A DNA stretch of 16,908 nt from an uncultured Fidelibacterota bacterium (GCA_913049525.1 CAJWYZ010000014.1:1-16908); one strand, 5' to 3'. Counted from the first letter of the stretch, positions 7,043-15,828 are shown. The notes: generated by a model not told the origin, from the sequence alone. Translations and numbers: made by a program.

Positions 7043-9848
7043 TGAATATTCCCTAAAAGAACTTTTACCTTTTCTAGAATTAGACGAATATATTTCGTTT
7101 GATTTAGAGACTACTGGTCTCAATCCTGAGAAAGATAAAATAACCGAAATTGCCGCATGCAGGTTTGTAAATGGTGAATTTACAGAAGAATTTACCACCC
7201 TTATTAACCCTGAAATTCCCATCCCTAAAAATATTTCAGCACTTACTGGTATCACCAATAAAATGGTTGAAAATTCGCCCATAATTAATGATGTTTTGCC
7301 TGATTTAATAAAATTTATTGGTTCAACTCCACTGGTAGCGCAAAATATTAATTTTGATTACAGCTTTATTAACAACAATCTATCAACTACAGATTCTCCA
7401 CTTTCAGAAAATCCCTTATATGATACTTTATCTTTGGCTCGCGGTTTTATTTACTTTCATAATAGTTTCAGTTTGGGATCTCTTTGTGACTATTATGGGA
7501 TCAAAATAGAGAATGCTCATAGAGCTGGCAGTGATGCGCTATGTACTGGGAAATTGTTTTCTTATTTGATACAAGAGGTACTTTCAAAACCACTAACCCT
7601 TATTCAGCGAGTTGATAATTTATTTGGTAATGCCAGAGTATTTAACAGCAATTTATTCAAAAATATTATAAAAACATCAGTCCGGTTAAATAAAATAGAT
7701 GGGCTAATGCCAGCTCCCATGGGCAATAATCTTTCTGATAATTTTTATGAGTTTTCTGGAAGTAATAACACTAGAGTACCTGAATATCCTGAAAAGTGGT
7801 TTGCTAAGGGCGGTGCAATTAGTGAAAATTGGAATGGTTTCGAAAACCGATTTTCACAAACTGAATTAATAAAAGATACCTTTGAAACATTTATTAAGGG
7901 ACATATCCTCACTGCTGAAGCAGGAACTGGATTGGGGAAATCATTGGCATATTTATCTTCAGGATATTTAGCTGCAAAACAAAAACAAACGTCTCTGGTT
8001 GTTTCTACCTATACTAAGAATCTACAAAGTCAGCTTTTTTCAGAGGATATTCCTAAACTTTCTAAAGCGATTGATCAGAATTTGAATGCGGTTATTTACA
8101 AAGGTCGATATAATTATATTTGTCGGACCCGACTAGAACGATTATTAGCAAATCACAACCATTTAATAAAACCTCAAGAATATGAGAATCTTCTTCCATT
8201 AATTATCTGGGAGTGGGAAACAAAATCGGGTGATATTAATGAGTGTAATGGTTTCCAAATCAATAGACAGAAGCGACTGTGGTCTCTTGTTAGAAGTGAA
8301 AGAGGGTACTGTTCCTCCAAGCGATGTAGTAAATATGATGGTTGTTTTCTTGGAAAAGTTCGTATAAAAGTAGATGGCGCTGATATTATCATAATCAATC
8401 ATTCTCTATTTTCAAATGAGTTGATGAGAGATAATTCCTGTTTACCAGATGATTTTATTTATGTGATTGATGAAGCCCATCATTTCGCAAGCGTTACCAG
8501 AGATCAGTTGGTTACACAAGTTGGGGCAAAATCATTTGATGACGTATTTAAATATTTTAATCCGGGGAAAGATAATTGGAAAAAGAATGCACTGAATAAA
8601 TTTCCTGAAATACTCAAGTTATACAAATTTCTTGCTGCCGAAAGTAAAATTATTCAAAAAGAAATTCACAACTTTTTTAATTCTTATTTAGATAATAAAC
8701 GGGATGAGATAAATCGCTCGGATTATCATATAAACAAATTACTTTATCGAAATAGTAAGGAAGAATTTATAGATACTGAGCCAACTCCATGGGAGGTATT
8801 AACAAATCTAATCAGTTTTGAGAAAAATATTCAGAAGTTCAATGCCTTGCTGCAGGAAAACAAGGAAGATATCGCTGGATCTTTGAATATAGAATTCATT
8901 GCAATAAATGGAATTCTAAAGGAAGGATTGGAAAGTTTTACTGCTGCATTAGATACAAAGTCAGAGTTAGTACAATGGTCATCATTTGTACAATCAGATT
9001 ATCAAAACCTCACCGCATTAAATTCAGCTCCGTTAAAGGTGAATAGTTTTATTAATGATAACCTCCTGAGTAAATATTCCGGTGGTGTTTTTTGCTCCGC
9101 AACCTTAATGGTGAATGATGATTTCCGGTATTTTAGTGAGAAAGTCGGTTTAGATTTAGCAGTATTAGAACAAAATGTAATAGAAAAAGTTTATCATTCC
9201 CCATTCCATTATAATGATCAGGTAAAGCTATTCGTATTCCGAGGACCTATTAATGTAAACGACCCCTTATTTATGAATGAAATTGGTGCTCAGATTGAAC
9301 GGATATTTACTTCATTGAAAAAGAGAATGTTAGTGCTATGTACATCATTTAAACAAACGCTTGCCCTCAAACAATTTATTGAGCCTAAATTGAAAGATAG
9401 CAACTTTAAGGTATTTGCACAAGCTCCAGGAATTAGCAGAAATGTATTGGTGAGAAGCTATTTAGAGAACCCACATTCCTTGCTTATTGGGACTTCTAGC
9501 TTTTGGGAGGGAGTTGATTTTCCTGGTGACAAAGTGGAAATTCTTTACATTGTAAAAACTCCCTTTGATAATCCTTATGATCCACTTATTCAAGCTCAAA
9601 TTGAAGATTATAAACAACGAGGGGGCGATGCCTTTCTAGAATATCAAGTTCCTGAAGCGGCCATGAGGTTCAGACAGGGATTTGGAAGGCTCATCCGGAA
9701 TATGGATGATTCTGGAATATGCATAGTTGGTGATACACGATTATATAAGAGAGGTTATGGGAAGACAATTTTGGGTTCCCTTCCTGTAGAGCCCATTCCG
9801 TATCAAACCGTGGATTCATTACTTTATGAATCTCAAAAATTCTTTTAG
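7035..9848 (+). CDS. dinG: DinG-family ATP-dependent helicase with N-terminal DEDDh exonuclease domain
   Basis: This is a 937-residue fusion. The N-terminal domain is a DnaQ-like 3'-5' exonuclease with D23-x-E25 (FDLETTG), D108 (NINFDYSF), H162 and D167 (HRAGSD). The C-terminal part is an XPD/DinG-type superfamily 2 helicase. It has Walker A EAGTGLGK (295-302), DEAHH (479-483), motif V GTSSFWEGVDFPG and motif VI QGFGRLIR. Between motifs Ia and II lie C363, C426, C431 and C437, placed like the [4Fe-4S] ligands of E. coli DinG and XPD. It probably acts on DNA repair or replication intermediates. I chose GTG at 7035, 9 bases after AAAGG (7021-7025) and giving an 8-base overlap like its neighbours. 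TTG at 7029 is the alternative and sits only 3 bases from that site. Confidence 0.9.
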   Translation: MSNEYSLKELLPFLELDEYISFDLETTGLNPEKDKITEIAACRFVNGEFTEEFTTLINPEIPIPKNISALTGITNKMVENSPIINDVLPDLIKFIGSTPLVAQNINFDYSFINNNLSTTDSPLSENPLYDTLSLARGFIYFHNSFSLGSLCDYYGIKIENAHRAGSDALCTGKLFSYLIQEVLSKPLTLIQRVDNLFGNARVFNSNLFKNIIKTSVRLNKIDGLMPAPMGNNLSDNFYEFSGSNNTRVPEYPEKWFAKGGAISENWNGFENRFSQTELIKDTFETFIKGHILTAEAGTGLGKSLAYLSSGYLAAKQKQTSLVVSTYTKNLQSQLFSEDIPKLSKAIDQNLNAVIYKGRYNYICRTRLERLLANHNHLIKPQEYENLLPLIIWEWETKSGDINECNGFQINRQKRLWSLVRSERGYCSSKRCSKYDGCFLGKVRIKVDGADIIIINHSLFSNELMRDNSCLPDDFIYVIDEAHHFASVTRDQLVTQVGAKSFDDVFKYFNPGKDNWKKNALNKFPEILKLYKFLAAESKIIQKEIHNFFNSYLDNKRDEINRSDYHINKLLYRNSKEEFIDTEPTPWEVLTNLISFEKNIQKFNALLQENKEDIAGSLNIEFIAINGILKEGLESFTAALDTKSELVQWSSFVQSDYQNLTALNSAPLKVNSFINDNLLSKYSGGVFCSATLMVNDDFRYFSEKVGLDLAVLEQNVIEKVYHSPFHYNDQVKLFVFRGPINVNDPLFMNEIGAQIERIFTSLKKRMLVLCTSFKQTLALKQFIEPKLKDSNFKVFAQAPGISRNVLVRSYLENPHSLLIGTSSFWEGVDFPGDKVEILYIVKTPFDNPYDPLIQAQIEDYKQRGGDAFLEYQVPEAAMRFRQGFGRLIRNMDDSGICIVGDTRLYKRGYGKTILGSLPVEPIPYQTVDSLLYESQKFF

Positions 9849-9967
9849 TCAAGAGTAAACAGAAATTAAATTTGTTTAGTTGCAAACAAGCATCTTTAAT
9901 CGTTTATGGCCAATATCAAATAGTAAGAAATGAGTAAAGAAAAAATTAGATTAAATAAAATTACATC
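9849..9967 (+). other. Intergenic region between dinG and the ammonia-lyase gene
   Basis: These 119 AT-rich bases separate the long upstream unit from the lyase-guaB pair, and probably hold the lyase promoter. I see one small inverted repeat, TTGTTT (9872-9877) and AAACAA (9884-9889), with a 6-base loop. It has no following T-run, so it is a poor terminator. No sigma-70 box pair stands out, and no clear Shine-Dalgarno precedes the lyase ATG. Confidence 0.5.
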
Positions 9968-11491
9968 ATGCCAATAGAGCTTGGAAATACCCAGCTAACC
10001 GTAGGGAAATTAGTGCAAATTGCTCGATTTGGGGAAAAGGTTCAACTTCATCACGATGCTGTTGAGCGCATTAATACATGCCGAATTATGCTTGAAGAGA
10101 AAATTGGGGCAGGAGAAATAATGTATGGGGTAAATACGGGAATAGGTGAATTTTCCGAAGTTGTATTAGACGATGATCAAATTCAAGATTTCCAAAGATA
10201 TCTTATATATAATCATGCTGCAGGTATAGGTGATCCTGCACCCATTGAATATGTCCGTGGTGCAATTGCAGGTAGAATTAATGTACACTCAAAGGGTCGT
10301 TCTGGCTGCCGTTTAGAGATTACTCAAACTATGGTGGAAATGTTAAACAAAGGGGTTACTCCTTTTGTTTGCCAGAAGGGATCTGTTGGTGCATCCGGGG
10401 ATTTGGCCCCCATGTCACAAGTTGCTCTGCTGATGTTGGGAGAAGGTGAGGCCTATTATAAAGGTGAACTTTTAGATGGAAAAATAGCAATGGAGCGTGC
10501 TGGAATTTCTATTCCCGGTTTAATGGCACGGGATGGATTGGCAATTATCAATGGTTCTAACTTGCTAACAGCAATGAGTGCAATTTTGATATATGATACA
10601 AATCGTTGGTACAAACAGGCGGAGATAGCGTGTGCAATGTCTCTTGAAGCGCTAAAAGCAAACATGAAGCCTTATTTGCCAAAACTTCATAAAGCCAGAG
10701 GATTTATGGGAGCTATTCGATCAGCAAGAGCAATTCGAAAATTAGTAGAAAATGGAGATCTTGCGAAAAATAAAATTAAATGTAAGGTGCAGGATGCATA
10801 TTCAATGCGGTCAACACCTCAAGTAATTGGGGCAGCCCATGATGCCTTAGACTATGCGAAGACTCAGGTTGAAATAGAATTAAATGGAGTGGGGGACAAT
10901 CCCATATTTTTTCCTGAAGACAATACTCAAATTTCAGGAGCAAATTTTCAAGGAACACCGGTTTCCTTGCCAATGGATATGATTGGAGCATCCATCACGA
11001 TGGTGAGTGTCTTGTCAGAGAGGCGGATGAATCGTTTGAATAATCCGGCATTAAATGTTGGGCTTCCAGCGTTTTTGACCAAAGGAGCAGGCATGTTTTC
11101 AGGATTGATGCTTTCACAATATACAGCAGATATGCAAATCGTAGAGCAAAGAATTTTATCAATGCCAGCATCTATCCAATCCATTCCTGCAGCCGCAGAT
11201 CAAGAAGATTTTGTCTCCATGGGGATGAATACCGCAATAAAGAATTTTCAGATTTTAGATAATGCCTATGGTGTTCTTGGGATTGAACTTATGGCAGCTG
11301 CTCAAGCGCTGGATTTTAGAGATTACTCTTTTGGTACGGGCGTTGAAAAAGCAAAAGAGATTATTCGTAAATATGTAGATTTTCTAGATATAGACAGACC
11401 ATTATATCCGGATCATACCAATATGAAAGCATTAGTAAAATCAGGTGAAATACTTGAAGAAATTGAAAAATTAGTAGGGAGTTTAGAATGA
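9968..11491 (+). CDS. Histidine/aromatic amino acid ammonia-lyase (MIO family, HutH-like)
   Basis: These enzymes remove ammonia from histidine, phenylalanine or tyrosine by means of an autocatalytic MIO cofactor. The MIO triad A142-S143-G144 is intact in [12 protein letters not shown]53 (YGVNTG), N195 (INGSN), Y278 and R281 (QDAYSMR) and E413 ([10 protein letters not shown]) match catalytic residues of HutH. The length of 507 is close to the usual 509. H83 is present, as in histidine ammonia-lyases, but it is preceded by Asn (YNHAAGIG) rather than the common Ser. The GNFHGEP-like segment reads ANFQGTP. No hutU, hutI or hutG is nearby. HutH is the nearest match, but a different amino acid or aminomutase activity is possible. 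The gene overlaps guaB by 4 bases. Confidence 0.88.
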   Translation: MPIELGNTQLTVGKLVQIARFGEKVQLHHDAVERINTCRIMLEEKIGAGEIMYGVNTGIGEFSEVVLDDDQIQDFQRYLIYNHAAGIGDPAPIEYVRGAIAGRINVHSKGRSGCRLEITQTMVEMLNKGVTPFVCQKGSVGASGDLAPMSQVALLMLGEGEAYYKGELLDGKIAMERAGISIPGLMARDGLAIINGSNLLTAMSAILIYDTNRWYKQAEIACAMSLEALKANMKPYLPKLHKARGFMGAIRSARAIRKLVENGDLAKNKIKCKVQDAYSMRSTPQVIGAAHDALDYAKTQVEIELNGVGDNPIFFPEDNTQISGANFQGTPVSLPMDMIGASITMVSVLSERRMNRLNNPALNVGLPAFLTKGAGMFSGLMLSQYTADMQIVEQRILSMPASIQSIPAAADQEDFVSMGMNTAIKNFQILDNAYGVLGIELMAAAQALDFRDYSFGTGVEKAKEIIRKYVDFLDIDRPLYPDHTNMKALVKSGEILEEIEKLVGSLE

Positions 11492-12933
11492 AAGAAGCCT
11501 TAACCTTTGATGATGTATTATTGGTTCCTCAATTGTCAAGTATTCTGCCTCGAGATGTAAATATTACGTCCCGATTGACCAAGAACATTCGATTGAATAT
11601 TCCATTAATTAGCGCTGCAATGGATACCGTAACTGAAAGCCAAATGGCAATTGCAATGGCACGTCATGGTGGAATTGGAGTTATTCATAAAAATCTATCT
11701 ATTGAGAATCACGTTCGAGAAGTTGATAGAGTAAAGCGTTCAGAAAGTGGAATGATTCTTGATCCTGTCACAATATCATCCAGTAAGACCATACAAGAAG
11801 CTTTAGATATTATGGCTCATTTTCATATATCCGGAGTTCCGGTAGTAGATGAAGGGAAATTGGTTGGTATTCTCACCAATAGAGATATTCGTTTTGAGAC
11901 TAATTTAGATTTACTGGTATCCGACAGGATGACCGGGAATGATTTAATTACGGTCAAAAAGGGAACTACTTTAAATGAGGCAAAGTCGGTACTTCAAGAA
12001 CATCGTATTGAGAAATTATTGGTTGTGGATGATAATGGTGCTCTTTGTGGTTTAATAACGGTGAAGGATATATTAAAGAAGGAAAATCATCCCAATGCTG
12101 CGTCCGATAAACATGGACGTTTATTGGTAGCTGCTGCTATAGGTGTGTCTTCAGATTCTATGGAAAGGGCTCAGGCATTAGTAAATGCAAATGTTGATGC
12201 CTTAGTTATTGACACAGCTCATGGGCATTCCAAGGGTGTATTGGAAACGGTTAAATTATTAAAGTCTAAATTAAATATAGATATTATTGCAGGAAATGTA
12301 GCCACAGGAGCAGGAACACAGGCCCTTATAGATGTGGGAGTAGATGCGGTTAAAGTTGGCATAGGGGCAGGGTCAAGTTGCACAACTCGAATGATTGCAG
12401 GTGTGGGTGTTCCACAATTAACTGCTGTAATGGATGCATTCGAAAGTGCACAAAAAAATGATATTCCGATAATATCAGATGGAGGTATGCGCTATTCAGG
12501 TGATATTGCAAAGTCATTTGCTGCTGGTGCCGAAACTGCAATGCTGGGAAGTATACTTGCTGGAACCAACGAAAGCCCTGGAGAAATTATTCTCTGGGAG
12601 GGTAGAAGTTTTAAATCATTTAGAGGTATGGGGTCCATTGCTGCCATGAACGATGGGAGTAAAGATCGGTATTTTCAACATAATACTGAATCAAATAAAC
12701 TGGTTCCTGAAGGTATTGAAGGAATGGTGCCTTATAAAGGCGAAGTTAAGGAAACCATTCACCAGCTTATGGGTGGCGTCCGAAGTTCCATGGGATATTG
12801 CGGATCAAAATCCATAAAAGAATTTCACAAGAATATTGAATTTATTCGAATAACGGGAGCAGGGATGAAGGAAAGTCATCCTCATGACATCAATATCACA
12901 AAGGAATCACCAAACTACCAAAAACCACAATAG
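11488..12933 (+). CDS. guaB: Inosine-5'-monophosphate dehydrogenase
   Basis: GuaB oxidises IMP to XMP with NAD+, the rate-limiting step of guanine nucleotide synthesis. The protein is 481 residues. It begins with the typical (beta/alpha)8 barrel entry [11 protein letters not shown] (5-15). Two CBS domains are inserted at about 93-200, including [21 protein letters not shown] and its second-repeat counterpart. The catalytic loop [12 protein letters not shown] has nucleophile C298, and the flap carries the RY dyad R394-Y395 (SKDRYFQ). The segment [11 protein letters not shown] has Met where most bacterial enzymes have Arg; this is not the catalytic Arg. The ATG overlaps the upstream lyase stop by 4 bases, an uncommon pairing. 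The gene converges on rpsT. Confidence 0.97.
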   Translation: MKEALTFDDVLLVPQLSSILPRDVNITSRLTKNIRLNIPLISAAMDTVTESQMAIAMARHGGIGVIHKNLSIENHVREVDRVKRSESGMILDPVTISSSKTIQEALDIMAHFHISGVPVVDEGKLVGILTNRDIRFETNLDLLVSDRMTGNDLITVKKGTTLNEAKSVLQEHRIEKLLVVDDNGALCGLITVKDILKKENHPNAASDKHGRLLVAAAIGVSSDSMERAQALVNANVDALVIDTAHGHSKGVLETVKLLKSKLNIDIIAGNVATGAGTQALIDVGVDAVKVGIGAGSSCTTRMIAGVGVPQLTAVMDAFESAQKNDIPIISDGGMRYSGDIAKSFAAGAETAMLGSILAGTNESPGEIILWEGRSFKSFRGMGSIAAMNDGSKDRYFQHNTESNKLVPEGIEGMVPYKGEVKETIHQLMGGVRSSMGYCGSKSIKEFHKNIEFIRITGAGMKESHPHDINITKESPNYQKPQ

Positions 12934-12936
12934 AAA

Positions 12937-12963
12937 ACCCCATCCAAATAACATGGATAGGGT
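12937..12963 (-). terminator. Candidate rpsT terminator hairpin
   Basis: Bases 12937-12945 (ACCCCATCC) pair with 12955-12963 (GGATAGGGT), leaving one C-A mismatch and a 9-base AT-rich loop. On the minus strand the stem lies 24 bases after the rpsT stop and is followed by a short T-rich run (TTTCTATT). On the plus strand the following bases are purine-rich. The orientation therefore fits termination of rpsT, overlapping the guaB stop region. Confidence 0.4.
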
Positions 12964-12983
12964 GAAAAGAGGTATTTAAACTG

Positions 12984-12997
12984 CAGCCTAAAGGCTG
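12984..12997 (+). terminator. Candidate guaB terminator hairpin, overlapping the rpsT stop codon
   Basis: CAGCC (12984-12988) and GGCTG (12993-12997) form a perfect 5-base-pair stem with a TAAA loop. On the plus strand it is followed by TTTATATATTT, a fair terminator tail about 50 bases after the guaB stop. The stem and loop cover the rpsT stop codon (12988-12990 on the minus strand). The stem is short, so its strength is uncertain. Confidence 0.4.
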
Positions 12998-13236
12998 TTT
13001 ATATATTTGGTAAGTTTAGATATTTGGTGAGAGGCACGGTTTTTATGAATTATACCTTTACCGCAAACTCGATCAATGGTTGAAATAGCTTGGTTTAAAA
13101 AGGTGGGGGCATCTTTTTTATCTGCTTCCATTACCTTTTTAATTGATGTTTTCATCATTGATTTATAATGACGATTCCGAAGGTTGTTTCTCCGAGATTG
13201 TCGTACTCTTTTTAATTCTGATCCTGATGCACCCAT
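12988..13236 (-). CDS. rpsT: 30S ribosomal protein S20
   Basis: S20 binds 16S rRNA in the lower body of the 30S subunit and helps early assembly. The 82-residue, very basic protein shows the family pattern: LKRVRQSRRNNLRNRHYKS near the N-terminus, a middle helix SIKKVMEADK, and the C-terminal GIIHKNRASHQISKLTKYI. The N-terminal MGASGSE is less basic than the usual MANxKSA. It is the only minus-strand gene in the window. Upstream of its start an AAAGA sits 6 bases away as a weak ribosome binding site. A TATAAA-like -10 box lies at 13292-13297 on the minus strand, with no clear -35. It is transcribed divergently from the Crp-family regulator and convergently with guaB. Confidence 0.95.
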   Translation of the reverse strand: MGASGSELKRVRQSRRNNLRNRHYKSMMKTSIKKVMEADKKDAPTFLNQAISTIDRVCGKGIIHKNRASHQISKLTKYINSL

Positions 13237-13375
13237 AGTAATCTTTAATTATTTAATTCTAAATTAGCCCATAAATTTAATAAAGAAATATTTTATAAGA
13301 CTAAAGAATTAATTACCATTTAAATATTAGAAATTATTGTAAATTGAAATTAATCCATCTAACTTTACTACGCTG

Positions 13376-13381
13376 TATAAT
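13376..13381 (+). promoter_or_regulatory. Candidate -10 box of the Crp-family regulator gene
   Basis: A perfect TATAAT lies 48 bases before the ATG at 13430, in the 193-base divergent region 13237-13429. No good TTGACA-like -35 sits at the right distance; TTGAAA at 13344-13349 is 26 bases away, too far. A strong Shine-Dalgarno, AAAAGGAAG (13414-13422), follows with 7-base spacing. I found no TGTGA-N6-TCACA operator in this region. Confidence 0.4.
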
Positions 13382-13429
13382 CGGTTTTTACTGCTTACAT
13401 GAAACCATACTCTAAAAGGAAGATATATA

Positions 13430-14116
13430 ATGACAATTGAGAATCTTAATTCAATCCCTATTTTCATCGACTTAGATGCCGATGAATTAGCGGATGTTTC
13501 CGAAAGTTGTACCCCCAGAAAGTATCCAAAAAATAGTATGATTATTCTTGAAGAAGAATTTGGTGATATTGTGTTTATTATTGTTAAGGGTACGGTTAAA
13601 ATTACTCGAGTAAATGATGAAGGAAAAGAAGTGATTTTATCCTTGTTAGGTCCAGGTGAAATTTTTGGTGAAATGGCAATTTTAGATGGTGAAGCTCGTT
13701 CAGCCAATGCATTAGCTCAAGAAGATTGTGAACTTATTGCAATTCAAAGAAGTGAATTCCTTCGCTTACTCAGACGAAATTTTAAGATTTCTTTTGCTCT
13801 CATGGGAGAACTTGCTAAACGTCTTCGAAAATCTGACCAGCAAATTGAAGCATTGTCACTTTCTGATGCAGAACATAGAATTGGAGTATCGATTCTGAAT
13901 TTAGCTGAAGATATGGGTGTAATTCGTAAAGGTCAGGTTACAATAGAAAAATTACCATTCCAGCAGGATATTGCAAATATGTCTGGAACATCCCGTGAAA
14001 CAGTCTCAAGAGTTTTAAAATTGTTTGAAGATAGACTCATGATTACAAAAGTAGGACATACGGTTGTAATTCCTGATTATGCTTTCTTCAAACGCCTATT
14101 TGATAAAACTGTCTAA
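13430..14116 (+). CDS. Crp/Fnr-family transcriptional regulator
   Basis: This 228-residue protein has the classic two-domain layout. The N-terminal cyclic-nucleotide-binding beta-roll has GEIFGEMAIL (76-85) and R90-S91 (GEARSANA), which match the phosphate-binding residues of E. coli CRP. A long dimerisation helix spans about 108-142. The C-terminal winged helix-turn-helix is QQDIANMSGTSRETVSRVLK (about 178-197), in which R189, E190 and R194 equal the DNA-contacting R180, E181 and R185 of CRP. There is no N-terminal cysteine cluster, so it is not an oxygen-sensing FNR. A cyclic-nucleotide effector is likely but unproven. It has a strong ribosome binding site and its own promoter region. It lies 42 bases before meaB, possibly in the same transcript. 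Confidence 0.92.
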   Translation: MTIENLNSIPIFIDLDADELADVSESCTPRKYPKNSMIILEEEFGDIVFIIVKGTVKITRVNDEGKEVILSLLGPGEIFGEMAILDGEARSANALAQEDCELIAIQRSEFLRLLRRNFKISFALMGELAKRLRKSDQQIEALSLSDAEHRIGVSILNLAEDMGVIRKGQVTIEKLPFQQDIANMSGTSRETVSRVLKLFEDRLMITKVGHTVVIPDYAFFKRLFDKTV

Positions 14117-14158
14117 ACCCTGTAACATAAGACAGTATTAAGTCTTTAAATTTGCTTC

Positions 14159-15094
14159 GTGTTACCAGAGTTAATCCAAGGAATACGTGGGCAGTCCAGA
14201 CTTTCAATTTCCCAAGCGATATCGTTAATTGAAAACAGTAGTGAGGAAGGAGCAAAGCTTCTTTCTGAAATTTTTAATGATACAGGGAATGCCTATCGAA
14301 TTGGCATAACCGGACCTCCCGGTGCGGGGAAAAGTTCGCTTACCCATGAACTAATTTCAGCTTTTCGAGAAAAGGACAAAAAGGTTGCAGTTATTGCCGT
14401 AGACCCCACAAGTCCTTTTTCTGGAGGTGCCGTTTTAGGTGATAGGATTAGAATGACTTCCCATTTCTCAGACCCTCATGTTTTTGTAAGGAGTATGGCG
14501 ACGAGAGGTAGCCAGGGAGGATTGGCTTTAAAAACTCAGGAAGTGGGAGAAATTTTTGATGCTGCCGGTTATGACATTATTATTTTTGAGACGGTGGGTG
14601 TAGGACAAATTGAATTAGATGTCATTCAGGCAACAGATTCAGTGGTTGTGGTATTGGTGCCTGAATCGGGTGATGACGTCCAAATGTTAAAAGCGGGTCT
14701 TATGGAGATTGGGAATATTTTTGCAATAAATAAGGCAGATCGACCCGGAGCAAACAAGCTGGCTATTACTTTGAAAAATTTTCTCTCCACACTTTCTTTT
14801 GAAGAAAATAAATGGTTACCCGAGGTTGTTCCAACAGTTGCAACGGAAGGCAGTGGAACCAATGAGTTGATAGAAATTATTGAAAAACATAAATCATTTA
14901 ATTTGACACATGGGATTCAAAAAGCAAAGATTGATGATCGCTATAAAAAGAGAGTGATAAGGATAATTACTGATGATCTTATGGATAACTTTTGGACAGA
15001 TAATAACGGCTTTAAACTTGAATGTGAATTAGAAAAAAAATATAACCAGCGTAAGTCACCTTATGATTTGGCCAAACAATTACTGGTAAAATGA
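14159..15094 (+). CDS. meaB: MeaB/ArgK-family G3E GTPase
   Basis: MeaB is the G-protein chaperone that gates cofactor loading and protects adenosylcobalamin-dependent methylmalonyl-CoA mutase. The 311-residue protein has P-loop GPPGAGKSS (52-60), the DPTSP motif (82-86) with the following SGGAVLGDRIRM, the switch ETVGVGQ (144-150) and the base-specificity motif NKAD (191-194). It is a little shorter than the usual 320-335 residues, mainly at the C-terminus where the dimerisation arm lies. The start is GTG at 14159: an in-frame stop at 14147 leaves no earlier choice, and no clear Shine-Dalgarno is present. No mutase subunit gene is in the window. The stop overlaps the tatC ATG by 4 bases. Confidence 0.93.
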   Translation: MLPELIQGIRGQSRLSISQAISLIENSSEEGAKLLSEIFNDTGNAYRIGITGPPGAGKSSLTHELISAFREKDKKVAVIAVDPTSPFSGGAVLGDRIRMTSHFSDPHVFVRSMATRGSQGGLALKTQEVGEIFDAAGYDIIIFETVGVGQIELDVIQATDSVVVVLVPESGDDVQMLKAGLMEIGNIFAINKADRPGANKLAITLKNFLSTLSFEENKWLPEVVPTVATEGSGTNELIEIIEKHKSFNLTHGIQKAKIDDRYKKRVIRIITDDLMDNFWTDNNGFKLECELEKKYNQRKSPYDLAKQLLVK

Positions 15095-15828
15095 CTAGTC
15101 AATCTCCTGAAATGCCGTTTTGGGATCATCTGGAAGAACTCCGCTGGCGGTTAATAAAGTCTATATCTGCCATATTAATAGGCGCAGTTATTACCTATAA
15201 CTATGCCGATATTATAATGTATTGGCTCATTAATCCAACTGAATCACTTTCTATTGATTTAAACCTCCAGGTATTAAAAATAACCAGTATGTTTACGGTG
15301 AAGTTATCCGTGGCATTATTTGGGGGTATGATTTTAGGTTTGCCGGTTATTTTGTATCAGTTTTGGCGTTTTATTTCCCCGGCATTTGAAGATAAATATG
15401 GAGTAACAGTTGTTTTTACGGTACTATTTACATCAATATTTTTCTTACTGGGAATGAGTTTTGCCTACTTCGTTATTATTCCATTTAGTCTTTCATTTTT
15501 TACATCATTAACTGCAGAAACCATAGACGTTGCTTATAATTTCACTTTAGAAGGATATCTCGTGTACATCCTCTGGTTAATATTTGGATGTGGCTTATTA
15601 TTTCAACTTCCGGTTGTGTCAATATTTTTTACAAAAATTGGAATTCTTACTCCTGCATTTTTACGTGAATATCGAAAGTTTGCTATTGTAGTATTTCTTA
15701 TTTTGGGTGCGATTTTAACACCACCTGATCCCGTAAGTCAAATTCTTATAGTGGTACCCCTTATTATTTTATATGAATTTAGTATTCTCATTAGTAAACT
15801 TTTTAAACCTAAAGATTCATTGGTATGA
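15091..15828 (+). CDS. tatC: Sec-independent protein translocase TatC
   Basis: TatC is the multi-spanning receptor that binds twin-arginine signal peptides for export of folded proteins. The 245 residues form six membrane segments, at roughly 21-40, 72-92, 106-130, 153-176, 196-209 and 214-233. HLEELR (13-18) at the cytoplasmic N-terminus, FISPAF (94-99) in the first cytoplasmic loop and LTPPDPVSQ (209-217) are diagnostic. F94 is kept, but the position matching E. coli E103 appears to be tyrosine (Y103), with E100 and D101 nearby. A FQLP motif replaces FEVP at the E170-like site; Gln there is seen in other TatCs. The tatA/tatB genes are not in the window. There are 4-base overlaps (ATGA/TATGA) with the genes on both sides. 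Confidence 0.96.
   Translation: MTSQSPEMPFWDHLEELRWRLIKSISAILIGAVITYNYADIIMYWLINPTESLSIDLNLQVLKITSMFTVKLSVALFGGMILGLPVILYQFWRFISPAFEDKYGVTVVFTVLFTSIFFLLGMSFAYFVIIPFSLSFFTSLTAETIDVAYNFTLEGYLVYILWLIFGCGLLFQLPVVSIFFTKIGILTPAFLREYRKFAIVVFLILGAILTPPDPVSQILIVVPLIILYEFSILISKLFKPKDSLV

Noticed and set aside
9867..9889. TAAATTTG (9867-9874), resembling a Bacteroidota -7 promoter box, and an adjacent inverted repeat.
   Set aside because: No matching -33 element is upstream, and the 6-base AT-rich stem lacks a T-run; both are expected by chance here.
9930..9977. A 15-codon open frame (ATG at 9930) that overlaps the ammonia-lyase start by 10 bases, considered as a leader peptide.
   Set aside because: It has no clear ribosome binding site, no run of His, Phe or Tyr codons and no paired attenuator hairpins; a chance reading in AT-rich DNA is more likely.
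12709..12745. Met in place of the usual Arg in the GuaB segment [11 protein letters not shown], considered as loss of the catalytic Arg.
   Set aside because: The catalytic Arg-Tyr dyad is in SKDRYFQ and is intact, so this is probably a tolerated substitution.
13327..13707. Minus-strand open frame of 126 codons opposite the Crp-family gene.
   Set aside because: It is the antisense shadow of a well-supported gene, with no recognisable protein motifs or ribosome binding site.
14117..14158. AAGAC...GTCTT inverted repeat between the Crp-family gene and meaB, considered as a terminator.
   Set aside because: The 5-base stem has an 8-base loop and only a mixed AT tail, so it is too weak to call.
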